From an uncultured Odoribacter sp. (GTDB taxonomy: Bacteria > Bacteroidota > Bacteroidia > Bacteroidales > Marinifilaceae): DNA of 7,222 nt. Shown here piece after piece: positions 1 to 5,730 of the stretch. The stretch lies in the NCBI GenBank assembly GCA_900544025.1, contig UQTM01000112.1, forward strand, positions 1-7,222, given 5' to 3'. The notes under the pieces were generated by a model. The model did not search any database and was not told the DNA's origin. It worked only from the letters and a program-made list of their open reading frames with translations. Made by a program: the position numbers and the translations under genes. Within the stretch, counting starts at the first letter, position 1. Each line of letters opens with the position of its first letter.

Positions 1-864
1 GACGGGATACGGGCCTTGCAAATGGGGAAAACAGCATATGCCGTTCGTTGTTTTCAGGAAGCGCTGAAAATACGGGAGGAGACTGAAACGCTGGAGTATC
101 TGATTAAAGTTTATACGAACACGGAGCAGTTGGACGAGGCGATCGGGGCGGCCGACCGGCTTATGGCGCTTGCCCCGGATAACAGTGAGACACTTTTGCT
201 GCGGGCTCATCTTTATTTTCTGGCGGAACGGTATCCGGAAGCCGTTGCAGATTGTGAACAGGCGATTGCTATCCGTTCGGACGATCCCCAGGCTCATTAT
301 TTATTGGGAAAAATTCAGCATACATCGGGCGACGGGCTGAGTGCGGCGGTCAGCCTTTCGCAGGCCATCGCTTTAAAGGAGGATTTTGTTGCCGCTCATT
401 TATTGCGTGCCGAGGTTTTATATCGAGCGAAAGATTATAAAGAGGGGTTGGCAGACGTGGAAAAGGTGATTGCCTGGGTGCCGGAAGAAGAAAATGCGTA
501 TTTATGCCGGGGACAGTTGCATGAAGCTTTAGGAAATTCAGAATTGGCTGAGAATGATTATTCTTATGTGAAGGAACTTAATCCATTTAATGAAGAGGTT
601 TATTTGCGTTTGGGGAAACTTTTTATGACCAGGGAACAACCGGAGAATGCAATCGAGCTTTTGGATGAAGCGATCGAATTGAAACCCGATTTTGCCAGGG
701 CTTATAGCGAACGCGGGCGTGCCCGCCTGATGCTGGGAGATCAAAAGGGATCTTTCGAAGATATGAAAAAAGCGATCGAACTGAATCCGGAAGGAGAGGA
801 AGCCCGGAAGCTGGAAGGAAAATTTTCTAATTTTGAGGAAATGTATTCCAATAGAGTGTTGTAA
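1..864 (+). CDS. TPR-repeat protein, 5' end outside the window
   Basis: The reading frame is open from base 1, and the residues before the first internal ATG (DGIRALQM) already fit a TPR helix, so the gene starts upstream of the window. The TTG at 16 is not a convincing start. The visible 287 residues divide into about eight tetratricopeptide repeats of roughly 34 residues, each with the usual small or large aliphatic positions and ending in motifs such as EAIELKPD, KAIELNPE or QAIAIRSDD. After the last repeat there is a short charged tail ending NRVL. No signal peptide, membrane segment or catalytic domain is visible in this part, although one could lie in the missing N-terminus. TPR arrays are protein-protein scaffolds and the partner cannot be read from the sequence. 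The gene stops 20 nt before the downstream glycosylase gene, so the two are probably co-transcribed. The TPR assignment is firm; the specific role is unknown. Confidence 0.9.
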   Translation, partial: DGIRALQMGKTAYAVRCFQEALKIREETETLEYLIKVYTNTEQLDEAIGAADRLMALAPDNSETLLLRAHLYFLAERYPEAVADCEQAIAIRSDDPQAHYLLGKIQHTSGDGLSAAVSLSQAIALKEDFVAAHLLRAEVLYRAKDYKEGLADVEKVIAWVPEEENAYLCRGQLHEALGNSELAENDYSYVKELNPFNEEVYLRLGKLFMTREQPENAIELLDEAIELKPDFARAYSERGRARLMLGDQKGSFEDMKKAIELNPEGEEARKLEGKFSNFEEMYSNRVL

Positions 865-884
865 AATACTAATAATAAAATAAT

Positions 885-1712
885 ATGATTGAATTACCTG
901 AAGCAATCGTTCTTTCCCGGCAAATTACCTCTACCTTGAAAGGTAAAGTGATTACCGACGTGATCGCCAATTATTCCCCGCATAAATTTGCTTTTTTTCA
1001 TCACGACGCGGAAGGTTATTCCGATTTGCTGGTGGGTAAACGGATAGACCGTGCGGAGCCTAACGGTGGACAGGTTGAAATATTTGCGGAAGGTATCCGT
1101 CTGGTGATGTCCGACGGGGTGAATCTGAGATACATAGAACCTGAAGGGAAGTTACCCCCTAAACATCAGTTATTGATCGGGTTCGACGATCACAGTTGTA
1201 TCGTTGCTTCAGTTCAGATGTACGGCATGCTGTGGGCTTTCCGGGCGGGAGAATTGGATCATTCGTATTATCGGGTGGCCAAAGAAATATATAATGCTTT
1301 GGATGAAAGGTTTAATGAAGATTATTTCATGAACATGATTCAGCGGGAGGAAATGCAAAAGAAAAGCGTGAAAGCGATGCTGGCAACGGAACAATCCATT
1401 CCGGGACTGGGTAACGGTGTGTTGCAGGATATTCTTTATGAGGCTGCGTTGCATCCCCGGCGTAAGGTATCGACTTTGACGGAAGCCGAAAAACACGTAT
1501 TGTTCCGGAGCTTGAAAACCGTGCTTGCCGAAATGGTGAAGCAGGGAGGAAGGAACACGGAGAAAGACCTGTTCGGAAAAAAAGGCGGGTATATTACCCA
1601 GGTTTCTAAAAATACCTTAGGACGCACCTGTTCCCGTTGCGGAGGGGTGATTCTGAAAGAAAGCTATTTGGGCGGTACGGTGTATTATTGCAACGGATGC
1701 CAGAAAGAATAG
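885..1712 (+). CDS. Divergent Fpg/Nei (endonuclease VIII-like) DNA glycosylase family protein
   Basis: This 275-residue protein has the length and architecture of the Fpg/Nei base-excision glycosylases. It has an N-terminal ELPE motif (residues 3-6), a helix-two-turn-helix core with the GLGNG motif (174-178, with the conserved Asn177) followed by LYEAALHPRR, and a C-terminal zinc finger with exact family spacing, Cys249-x2-Cys252-x16-Cys269-x2-Cys272. Canonical members remove oxidised bases from DNA and nick the abasic site. Here several signature residues differ: residue 2 is Ile, where the family has the nucleophilic Pro (the adjacent Glu is kept); the conserved beta-hairpin Lys lies where this protein reads NGGQ (60-63); and the zinc-finger Arg is apparently Gly264. 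The fold call is secure, but canonical glycosylase/lyase activity is doubtful. Starting at the ATG gives the full family N-terminus. It lies 20 nt after the TPR gene with no terminator between them, so an operon is likely. Confidence 0.88.
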   Translation: MIELPEAIVLSRQITSTLKGKVITDVIANYSPHKFAFFHHDAEGYSDLLVGKRIDRAEPNGGQVEIFAEGIRLVMSDGVNLRYIEPEGKLPPKHQLLIGFDDHSCIVASVQMYGMLWAFRAGELDHSYYRVAKEIYNALDERFNEDYFMNMIQREEMQKKSVKAMLATEQSIPGLGNGVLQDILYEAALHPRRKVSTLTEAEKHVLFRSLKTVLAEMVKQGGRNTEKDLFGKKGGYITQVSKNTLGRTCSRCGGVILKESYLGGTVYYCNGCQKE

Positions 1713-1716
1713 GGAA

Positions 1717-1741
1717 CCGCCCCCCCCTTATTCGGGGGCGG
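1717..1741. terminator. GC-rich hairpin between convergent genes
   Basis: CCGCCCCC (1717-1724) and GGGGGCGG (1734-1741) form a perfect 8-bp stem with a 9-nt loop. It sits between the stop codon of the glycosylase gene (1710-1712) and the stop codon of the convergent homoserine dehydrogenase gene (1728-1730, inside the loop). It is placed to end transcription from both sides. No clear U-run follows on either strand, so intrinsic termination is inferred from position and stability only. Confidence 0.5.
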
Positions 1742-2912
1742 CGGCGATAAAAATATTTTTATCCCTAATGGTTTCTTTGATAGAGACTAAGTCGGCTAAA
1801 CGGATGTGCCCGATGACGAACTTAAATTTCTTACTCCAGTAGCGTTCGGTAATATCTTGAAAACGAAACAGGAATAAATCGTTATCGTCTTCATACCGGA
1901 GATAGAGCCGGATGATGCAATCGTCCGTATAAGTGGGCAATTCCGTTCTCTGCCGTTTTTTATATTCGTATTTGTAATTGTGCAGTCGGGCTGTGATGTC
2001 GCTCAATACGGAAGCTCCCGTCGGATGTCCGCCGGCTCCCCGCCCGAACATGAATTGTTTTCCGTAACATTCTCCCTTGATCACTACGCCGTTAAATTCA
2101 TCTTCCACGCTGTAAATGTATTTATCTTTTGTAATGAACTGGGGCAGGACAAACATCGTGAATTTATTGTCCGGAAGTTTTTCTACCTGAGCCACTAATT
2201 TGATCCGTACGCCTTTCTCCCTGGCGAGCTGAATATCGTAGGCATTCAGATTCGTGATCCCGTAGTTCAATAACCGGTCGGGATGAACGTAAGTGCCCAC
2301 AGCATGTACGGCGATAATCACCAGCTTGAACAGGGAGTCGAATCCGTCAACATCGAATTGGGGGTTACTTTCCGCAAAACCCAGTTCCTGGGCTTTTTTC
2401 AATGCCTCCTCGTATTGCATGTTTTCGTTGAATATTTTCGACAGGATGAAATTGGACGAGCCGTTCAATATGCCTTTTACCGAGATCAGTAATTCGTTGT
2501 CGTAGTATTCTTCCAGGTTCCGGATTACCGGAATGCTCCCGCAGGCAGATGCGTCGTAAAGTAAGGCCGTACCTGTTTCTTTTTGCAACGCGATCAATTC
2601 TTCCAGGTGATAAGCCAGCATTTTTTTATTTCCGGTTACGACAGCGATGTGCTGCCGGAGCGCTTGGGTTACAATGTGATATGAAGCTTCTGCGTCGTCG
2701 ATCAGTTCCACGATCAGGTTGATTTCCGGATCGGAGAAAATGTCGTCTGCCCGGTCTGTAAAGCAGGATGCCGGAAGCGATCTTTCTTTGTGAATGTTCC
2801 GGACACATATTTTTTTTATTTCGGCATTGGTCGTGCCGACTTTTTCGAGTACCTGGCAAAGCCCTTCTCCTACGACACCGAAGCCGAATAATCCTATTTT
2901 AATTTTACTCAT
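1728..2912 (-). CDS. hom: Homoserine dehydrogenase, monofunctional
   Basis: This 394-residue enzyme reduces aspartate semialdehyde to homoserine with NAD(P)H in the cytoplasm, feeding homoserine to MetX encoded just upstream. It has an N-terminal Rossmann motif GFGVVGEG (10-17), the TGNKK segment (93-97) corresponding to the family's T(A/P)NK, and GILNGSSNFIL (147-157). The catalytic block runs from Glu181 through DVDGFDSLFK, with Asp192 and Lys196 matching the known catalytic Asp/Lys pair. The GAGGHPTGASVLSD motif spans 292-305. There is no aspartokinase domain. The last 65 or so residues occupy the position of the regulatory ACT domain but lack its usual Asp-x-Pro-Gly motif, so threonine feedback may be absent. 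The start codon overlaps the 3' end of metX by 8 nt, indicating translational coupling. It is the last gene of the metY-metX-hom operon. Confidence 0.93.
   Translation of the reverse strand: MSKIKIGLFGFGVVGEGLCQVLEKVGTTNAEIKKICVRNIHKERSLPASCFTDRADDIFSDPEINLIVELIDDAEASYHIVTQALRQHIAVVTGNKKMLAYHLEELIALQKETGTALLYDASACGSIPVIRNLEEYYDNELLISVKGILNGSSNFILSKIFNENMQYEEALKKAQELGFAESNPQFDVDGFDSLFKLVIIAVHAVGTYVHPDRLLNYGITNLNAYDIQLAREKGVRIKLVAQVEKLPDNKFTMFVLPQFITKDKYIYSVEDEFNGVVIKGECYGKQFMFGRGAGGHPTGASVLSDITARLHNYKYEYKKRQRTELPTYTDDCIIRLYLRYEDDNDLFLFRFQDITERYWSKKFKFVIGHIRLADLVSIKETIRDKNIFIAAAPE
1746..1763. repeat. 18-bp perfect AT palindrome in the 3' end of hom
   Basis: GATAAAAATATTTTTATC is its own reverse complement with no spacer. 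It lies within the last codons of the homoserine dehydrogenase gene (encoding Asp-Lys-Asn-Ile-Phe-Ile), five bases from the GC-rich hairpin. It may be a chance product of AT-rich codons or may assist the 3'-end structure of the transcript. Confidence 0.5.
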
Positions 2913-3921
2913 GGTTTAAAAAATTCAAAATGATACGATTTAATTTTTCATGTTCGATCAGGAAGCCGTCATGCCCGAAATCCGAATCGATTAAATGATA
3001 TTCTGCTCCCGGAATGTTTTCCCGTAAGATGTCGTGTTCGGAGGGCGGGAATAAAATATCGGAACTGATAGCCACAATACAGCAACGGCTGCGGATTCCC
3101 GCCAATACTTTCTCTATGGAATCCCGTCCGCGTCCGATGTTGTGTGAGTCGATCGCCTGGGTGAAACGATAATAAGAGTATGCGTTGAACCGCCTCCTTA
3201 ATTTTTCACCCTGATATCTTTGGTAGCTGGAGGCTTTGTATTTTGAAGTTTTGGTTCCCGCTTCCGGATCGTCCTGGGTGCGGTCGTAGGCGGTTTGTCC
3301 CCGGTAGCTCAACAATGCGATCGAACGTGCCGTTGCCAGTCCTGCCCCTCCGGCATTTTCGTCCGCCTCCCCGAAAGTGGGATCGTTTTCCAGAGCCATG
3401 CGCTGCGATTCGTTGAAGGCGATAGCCCAGGGCTTTGAGCGGGCGGAGGTCGCGATCAGGATTAAATTTTCGGCAAAACCGGGATGTATCACCGACCATT
3501 CCAGACATTGGAATCCTCCGATGGAACTGCCTATTAGCATTTTGACCTGCCGGATGCCCAAATGTTCCGCTAATAAGCGATGGCAGGCCACCATGTCGCG
3601 GACTGTAATTTCCGGAAATGTGCCGTACCAGGGACGGGCGGTGAGGGGATTCGGGGTTAGGGGGCCTGTTGTGCCGTAGTGTGAGCCTAAAATATTGGCG
3701 CAGACGATAAAATATCGTTCCGGATCGAGGAATTTGCCCGGCTCGACGGTATGAGGCCACCAGTCTGCGACATCGGAATTGGCTGTAAGAGCGTGGCATA
3801 CCCAGATCACATTGTCTTTTTGGGGAGACAAGGTGCCGAAAGTGTGGTAGGCGATCGTTAATTCCGGTAGCGTATCTCCGTTCTCGAGAGTAAATTCGTG
3901 CTGGTAATGATAAAACTTCAC
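2905..3921 (-). CDS. metX: Homoserine O-acetyltransferase
   Basis: MetX transfers an acetyl group from acetyl-CoA to homoserine, making the O-acetylhomoserine used by MetY. It is an alpha/beta-hydrolase-fold enzyme. With the proposed GTG start (338 aa) the N-terminus reads MKFYHYQHEFTLENG, which is how family members normally begin. It shows CHALTANSD (43-51), the nucleophile elbow GSSIGGFQCLEW (Ser133), Asp288 in SSDILFPP and His317 in FGHDGF, so the catalytic triad is complete. The frame is open further up, with ATGs at 3972 (379-41+1 reading gives Met25) and 4044 (a 379-residue product overlapping metY by 35 bp). I reject these as likely starts because the extra 41 residues resemble no part of the enzyme, and the 3972 ATG lies in the loop of a long hairpin. 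The start is therefore moderately certain and the function very certain. It is the second gene of the metY-metX-hom operon. Confidence 0.92.
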   Translation of the reverse strand: MKFYHYQHEFTLENGDTLPELTIAYHTFGTLSPQKDNVIWVCHALTANSDVADWWPHTVEPGKFLDPERYFIVCANILGSHYGTTGPLTPNPLTARPWYGTFPEITVRDMVACHRLLAEHLGIRQVKMLIGSSIGGFQCLEWSVIHPGFAENLILIATSARSKPWAIAFNESQRMALENDPTFGEADENAGGAGLATARSIALLSYRGQTAYDRTQDDPEAGTKTSKYKASSYQRYQGEKLRRRFNAYSYYRFTQAIDSHNIGRGRDSIEKVLAGIRSRCCIVAISSDILFPPSEHDILRENIPGAEYHLIDSDFGHDGFLIEHEKLNRIILNFLNHE

Positions 3922-3950
3922 TATTTTAATTTTTAGGTTTTCGATAGATC

Positions 3951-3991
3951 GCCGGAAATGAAACTTCTTCATAAAGAAATTTATTTCCGGC
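3951..3991 (-). promoter_or_regulatory. 41-nt hairpin at the metY-metX junction
   Basis: Read on the minus strand, GCCGGAAAT pairs with ATTTCCGGC (9 bp). Directly inside, AAATTTCTT pairs with AAGAAGTTT (9 bp with one G-U), separated by a single bulged C, leaving a TATG loop. The result is an 18-bp stem that begins 19 nt past the metY stop codon and ends 30 nt before the proposed metX GTG start. No U-run follows, so it is unlikely to be an ordinary terminator. A processing or stability element, or a translation control structure, would fit. The loop carries the in-frame ATG at 3972. Confidence 0.65.
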
Positions 3992-4009
3992 TGAGGATCA
4001 GTGTATAAA

Positions 4010-5293
4010 TCAACAATTTTTAAAGGCTTGCTCGAAGTCTTCAATAATATCGTCGATGTGTTCGATGCCCAAAGAAACCCGGAGCAGTGTGGGTAAAACC
4101 CCTGCTGCCAGTTGCTCTTCTTCCGTTAGCTGCTGGTGTGTGGTGGCTGCCGGTTGAATAATCAGAGTTTTGGCGTCTCCCACATTCGCCAGATGTGAAA
4201 CTAATTTTAAACTCTCTACAAAACGGGCGGTTTGTTCTTTATTGCCTTTTAATACGACAGAAAGCACACAACCGAAACCGTTGTGCAGGTATTTCCGGGC
4301 ATTGGCGTGTTGCGGGTCGCTTTCCAGCCCCGGATAGAATACCTGTTCCACTTTGGGATGTGATGCCAGATAACGTGCCAGTGCCAATGTGTTGTCCGCT
4401 TCCCTTTGTACCCGTAGCGAAAGGGTTTCCAGGCCTTGTATCAGTTGGAAAGAGTTAAAGGGAGATATACACGGGCCTAAATCCCGTAATCCTTCTACCC
4501 GGCACTTTAGAATGTAGGCCAGTTGTCCGAAAGTTTCCGAAAATTTCAATCCGTGGTAACCTTCGGAAGGCTCGGTGAATTGAGGAAATTTACCGTTTCC
4601 CCAATCGTAGTTGCCTGTATCGACGATAACACCGCCCATGGACGTACCGTGCCCGCCGATCCATTTGGTGGCCGATTCGACGATGACGCTTGCTCCGTGT
4701 TCCGCCGGACGGCACAAATAACCGCAGGCACCGAAGGTGTTATCTACGACAACCGGAATGTTATATTCTTTGGCAATGTCGCTGATTTCTTTAAAATCCG
4801 GGATGGAAAAACTGGGATTGCCGATCGTTTCCAGATAAATCAGGCGTGTCTTTTCATTGACGGCTGCCCGGATGTCGTTGGCTTTGTCGCTTTTGGCAAA
4901 ATGGCAGGTGATGCCGAATCCTTTTAAGCTAACCTTGAATTGGTTGAACGTACCGCCATACAGAAAGGGCGATGAAATGAATTCGTCGCCTTCCCGCAGC
5001 AGGGTGGTCAGCGCGATTAATTGTGCCGCATGCCCCGATGAAACGGCCAATGCGGCGATTCCGCCTTCTAAGGCCGCCACTCTTTGCTCGAAGACATCCG
5101 TCGTGGGATTCATCAGCCGGGTGTAAATGTTGCCGAACTCTTTTAAGGCAAACAGGTTCGCTCCATGCTCTGAATTTTTGAATACGTATGAAGTGGTTTG
5201 GTAAATGGGTACAGCCCGGGAAAGGGTGTCGTGATCCGGAGTCTGGCCTGCATGTACCTGTAAGGTTTCGAAGTGTAATTTTTTCTCTGACAT
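4010..5293 (-). CDS. metY: O-acetylhomoserine sulfhydrylase (O-acetylhomoserine aminocarboxypropyltransferase)
   Basis: This 427-residue PLP enzyme of the Cys/Met metabolism family replaces the acetyl group of O-acetylhomoserine with sulfide to give homocysteine, and its partner MetX lies just downstream. The length is that of the sulfhydrylase subgroup rather than the shorter (about 380-400 aa) cystathionine synthases and lyases. Visible motifs are the HAGQ N-terminus (15-18), the YTRLMNPT cofactor-phosphate loop (57-64), SSGHAAQ (85-91), YGGTFN (112-117), the Asp184 of VVVDNTFGA that contacts the pyridine ring, and the Schiff-base Lys210 in SATKWIGGHG. The C-terminal part has LVSHLANVGDAKTLIIQPAA (364-383), typical of MetY. 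It is the first gene of the operon, preceded by a leader of about 290 nt with a small peptide gene and probable attenuation structures. It starts at an ATG after an AT-rich, SD-less stretch. Confidence 0.95.
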   Translation of the reverse strand: MSEKKLHFETLQVHAGQTPDHDTLSRAVPIYQTTSYVFKNSEHGANLFALKEFGNIYTRLMNPTTDVFEQRVAALEGGIAALAVSSGHAAQLIALTTLLREGDEFISSPFLYGGTFNQFKVSLKGFGITCHFAKSDKANDIRAAVNEKTRLIYLETIGNPSFSIPDFKEISDIAKEYNIPVVVDNTFGACGYLCRPAEHGASVIVESATKWIGGHGTSMGGVIVDTGNYDWGNGKFPQFTEPSEGYHGLKFSETFGQLAYILKCRVEGLRDLGPCISPFNSFQLIQGLETLSLRVQREADNTLALARYLASHPKVEQVFYPGLESDPQHANARKYLHNGFGCVLSVVLKGNKEQTARFVESLKLVSHLANVGDAKTLIIQPAATTHQQLTEEEQLAAGVLPTLLRVSLGIEHIDDIIEDFEQAFKNC

Positions 5294-5330
5294 AAGTTTT
5301 ATTTTTTGTAAAGGTTGTTTGAAAAATGAG

Positions 5331-5371
5331 GAAAACGATGGTTATACTGAAAATTACAGGAGACCGTTTTC
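5331..5371 (-). promoter_or_regulatory. AU-rich terminator-like hairpin ahead of metY
   Basis: On the minus strand GAAAACGGT (5371-5363) can pair with ATCGTTTTC (5339-5331), giving 9 bp with one G-U. TTTTT follows four bases after the stem. The GAAAAC arm could instead pair with GTTTTC inside the leader peptide gene (within 5494-5499). This is a possible terminator arm of an attenuator about 40 nt before the metY start. It is AU-rich and weak, so the call is tentative. Confidence 0.3.
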
Positions 5372-5416
5372 TTGTGATTTAAATGGATTGATCGCCGGGC
5401 ATAATCGTCCGGACAA

Positions 5417-5437
5417 TTACCGGAACGTATCCGGTAA
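5417..5437 (-). promoter_or_regulatory. Stable hairpin in the metY leader
   Basis: TTACCGGA (minus strand 5437-5430) and TCCGGTAA (5424-5417) make a perfect 8-bp stem with a 5-nt loop. Two further CCGG-containing elements follow within 30 nt (GTCCGGAC and GCCCGGC), so alternative pairings of the same arms are possible. It lies between the leader-peptide stop and metY. Confidence 0.5.
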
Positions 5438-5450
5438 AAATAGAAAAGTG

Positions 5451-5465
5451 GTGCCTTAGCGGCAC
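5451..5465 (-). promoter_or_regulatory. Hairpin spanning the leader-peptide stop codon
   Basis: On the minus strand GTGCC-GCTAA-GGCAC forms a perfect 5-bp stem. Its 5' arm overlaps the last Met, Cys and Arg codons of the 32-codon leader ORF, and the stop codon TAA lies in the loop. A ribosome on the Met-Cys codons would melt it, so leader translation could be linked to downstream RNA folding. Confidence 0.45.
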
Positions 5466-5554
5466 ATTCGCATGACTAATGGATTGGAATAACGAAAACC
5501 GTCACCAGAGGTGATGTTTGGCAGGGAATAATATGTCGATCCTACGGTTTTCAT
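5456..5554 (-). CDS. Candidate 32-residue leader peptide of the met operon
   Basis: A short ORF lies in the metY leader, starting about 28 nt after the promoter -7 box. Its product begins MKTVGSTYYSLPN and ends NPLVMRMCR followed by TAA. It has no transmembrane or catalytic features. The striking point is the C-terminus: two Met codons and a Cys codon sit just before the stop, upstream of enzymes that make homocysteine for methionine, which is the layout of an attenuation leader peptide. The ORF also carries an internal pairing: GAAAACCGT at codons 1-4 (5544-5552) is perfectly complementary to ACGGTTTTC (5494-5502), extended to 12 bp by flanking AAT/GTT pairs, so the start codon can be sequestered. 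The peptide is 163 nt upstream of metY. Coding status is inferred from position, composition and RNA context; no homologue was checked. Confidence 0.6.
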   Translation of the reverse strand: MKTVGSTYYSLPNITSGDGFRYSNPLVMRMCR

Positions 5555-5555
5555 T
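5491..5555 (-). promoter_or_regulatory. 12-bp stem enclosing the first half of the leader ORF
   Basis: On the minus strand AATGAAAACCGT (5555-5544) pairs with ACGGTTTTCGTT (5502-5491), 12 bp with one U-G. The enclosed 41 nt contain a small CACC-TCT-GGTG hairpin (5503-5513). The leader start codon is inside the stem. The 3' arm shares its GTTTTC with an alternative partner nearer metY, which suggests mutually exclusive folds. Confidence 0.5.
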
Positions 5556-5588
5556 TTTTATGAGAATAAAGATTCTTTTGTCCAAAGG

Positions 5589-5619
5589 CAAAAGTAAGTG
5601 GTTTTTCTAAAAAAACAAA
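5589..5619 (-). promoter_or_regulatory. Bacteroidetes-type promoter of the metY-metX-hom operon
   Basis: On the minus strand the -33 box TTTG (5619-5616) is followed after 19 nt by TACTTTTG (5596-5589), a perfect match to the Bacteroidetes -7 consensus TAnnTTTG with preferred spacing. Transcription would start near 5582, giving a leader of about 290 nt to metY. Confidence 0.75.
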
Positions 5620-5647
5620 TATGTTTTTCCAAAAAGCAGAAAATTTA

Positions 5648-5681
5648 TTTGTGAAAACGAGTGCGAAACGGGATAACTTTA
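5648..5681 (+). promoter_or_regulatory. Likely promoter of the lipoprotein gene
   Basis: TTTG (5648-5651) is followed after 22 nt by TAACTTTA (5674-5681), which matches TAnnTTTG except for the last base. It lies about 50 nt before the lipoprotein ATG at 5731, divergent from the met promoter. The spacing is slightly long, so this is a moderate call. Confidence 0.45.
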
Positions 5682-5730
5682 TGATCTCGGCTTTCGTTTA
5701 TTATGACAAAAACTTATAATATACAATGAT

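Noticed and set aside
16..18. TTG as the start of the TPR gene
   Set aside because: The frame is open to base 1 and the residues before it continue a TPR helix, so the true start is upstream of the window.
538..906. 122-codon open frame on the minus strand opposite the TPR gene
   Set aside because: It is antisense to TPR repeats; its Phe/Ile/His-rich composition follows from the opposite strand, and it overlaps the glycosylase start.
3206..3799. 197-codon open frame on the minus strand inside metX
   Set aside because: It lies in another frame of the clearly coding metX gene, is rich in Arg, Pro, Ser and Gly as expected of a GC-skewed shadow frame, and has no recognisable family.
4523..4927. 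134-codon open frame on the plus strand opposite metY
   Set aside because: It is antisense to the strongly conserved catalytic part of metY (including the PLP-binding Lys region) and has no domain of its own.
5294..5600. S-box (SAM-I) or other known riboswitch in the metY leader
   Set aside because: I looked on the minus strand for the conserved SAM-I core and for SAM-II, cobalamin and TPP box motifs and saw none. The GCTAA near the leader-ORF stop recalls a SAM-II fragment, but the rest of that aptamer is missing. A covariance-model search would settle it.
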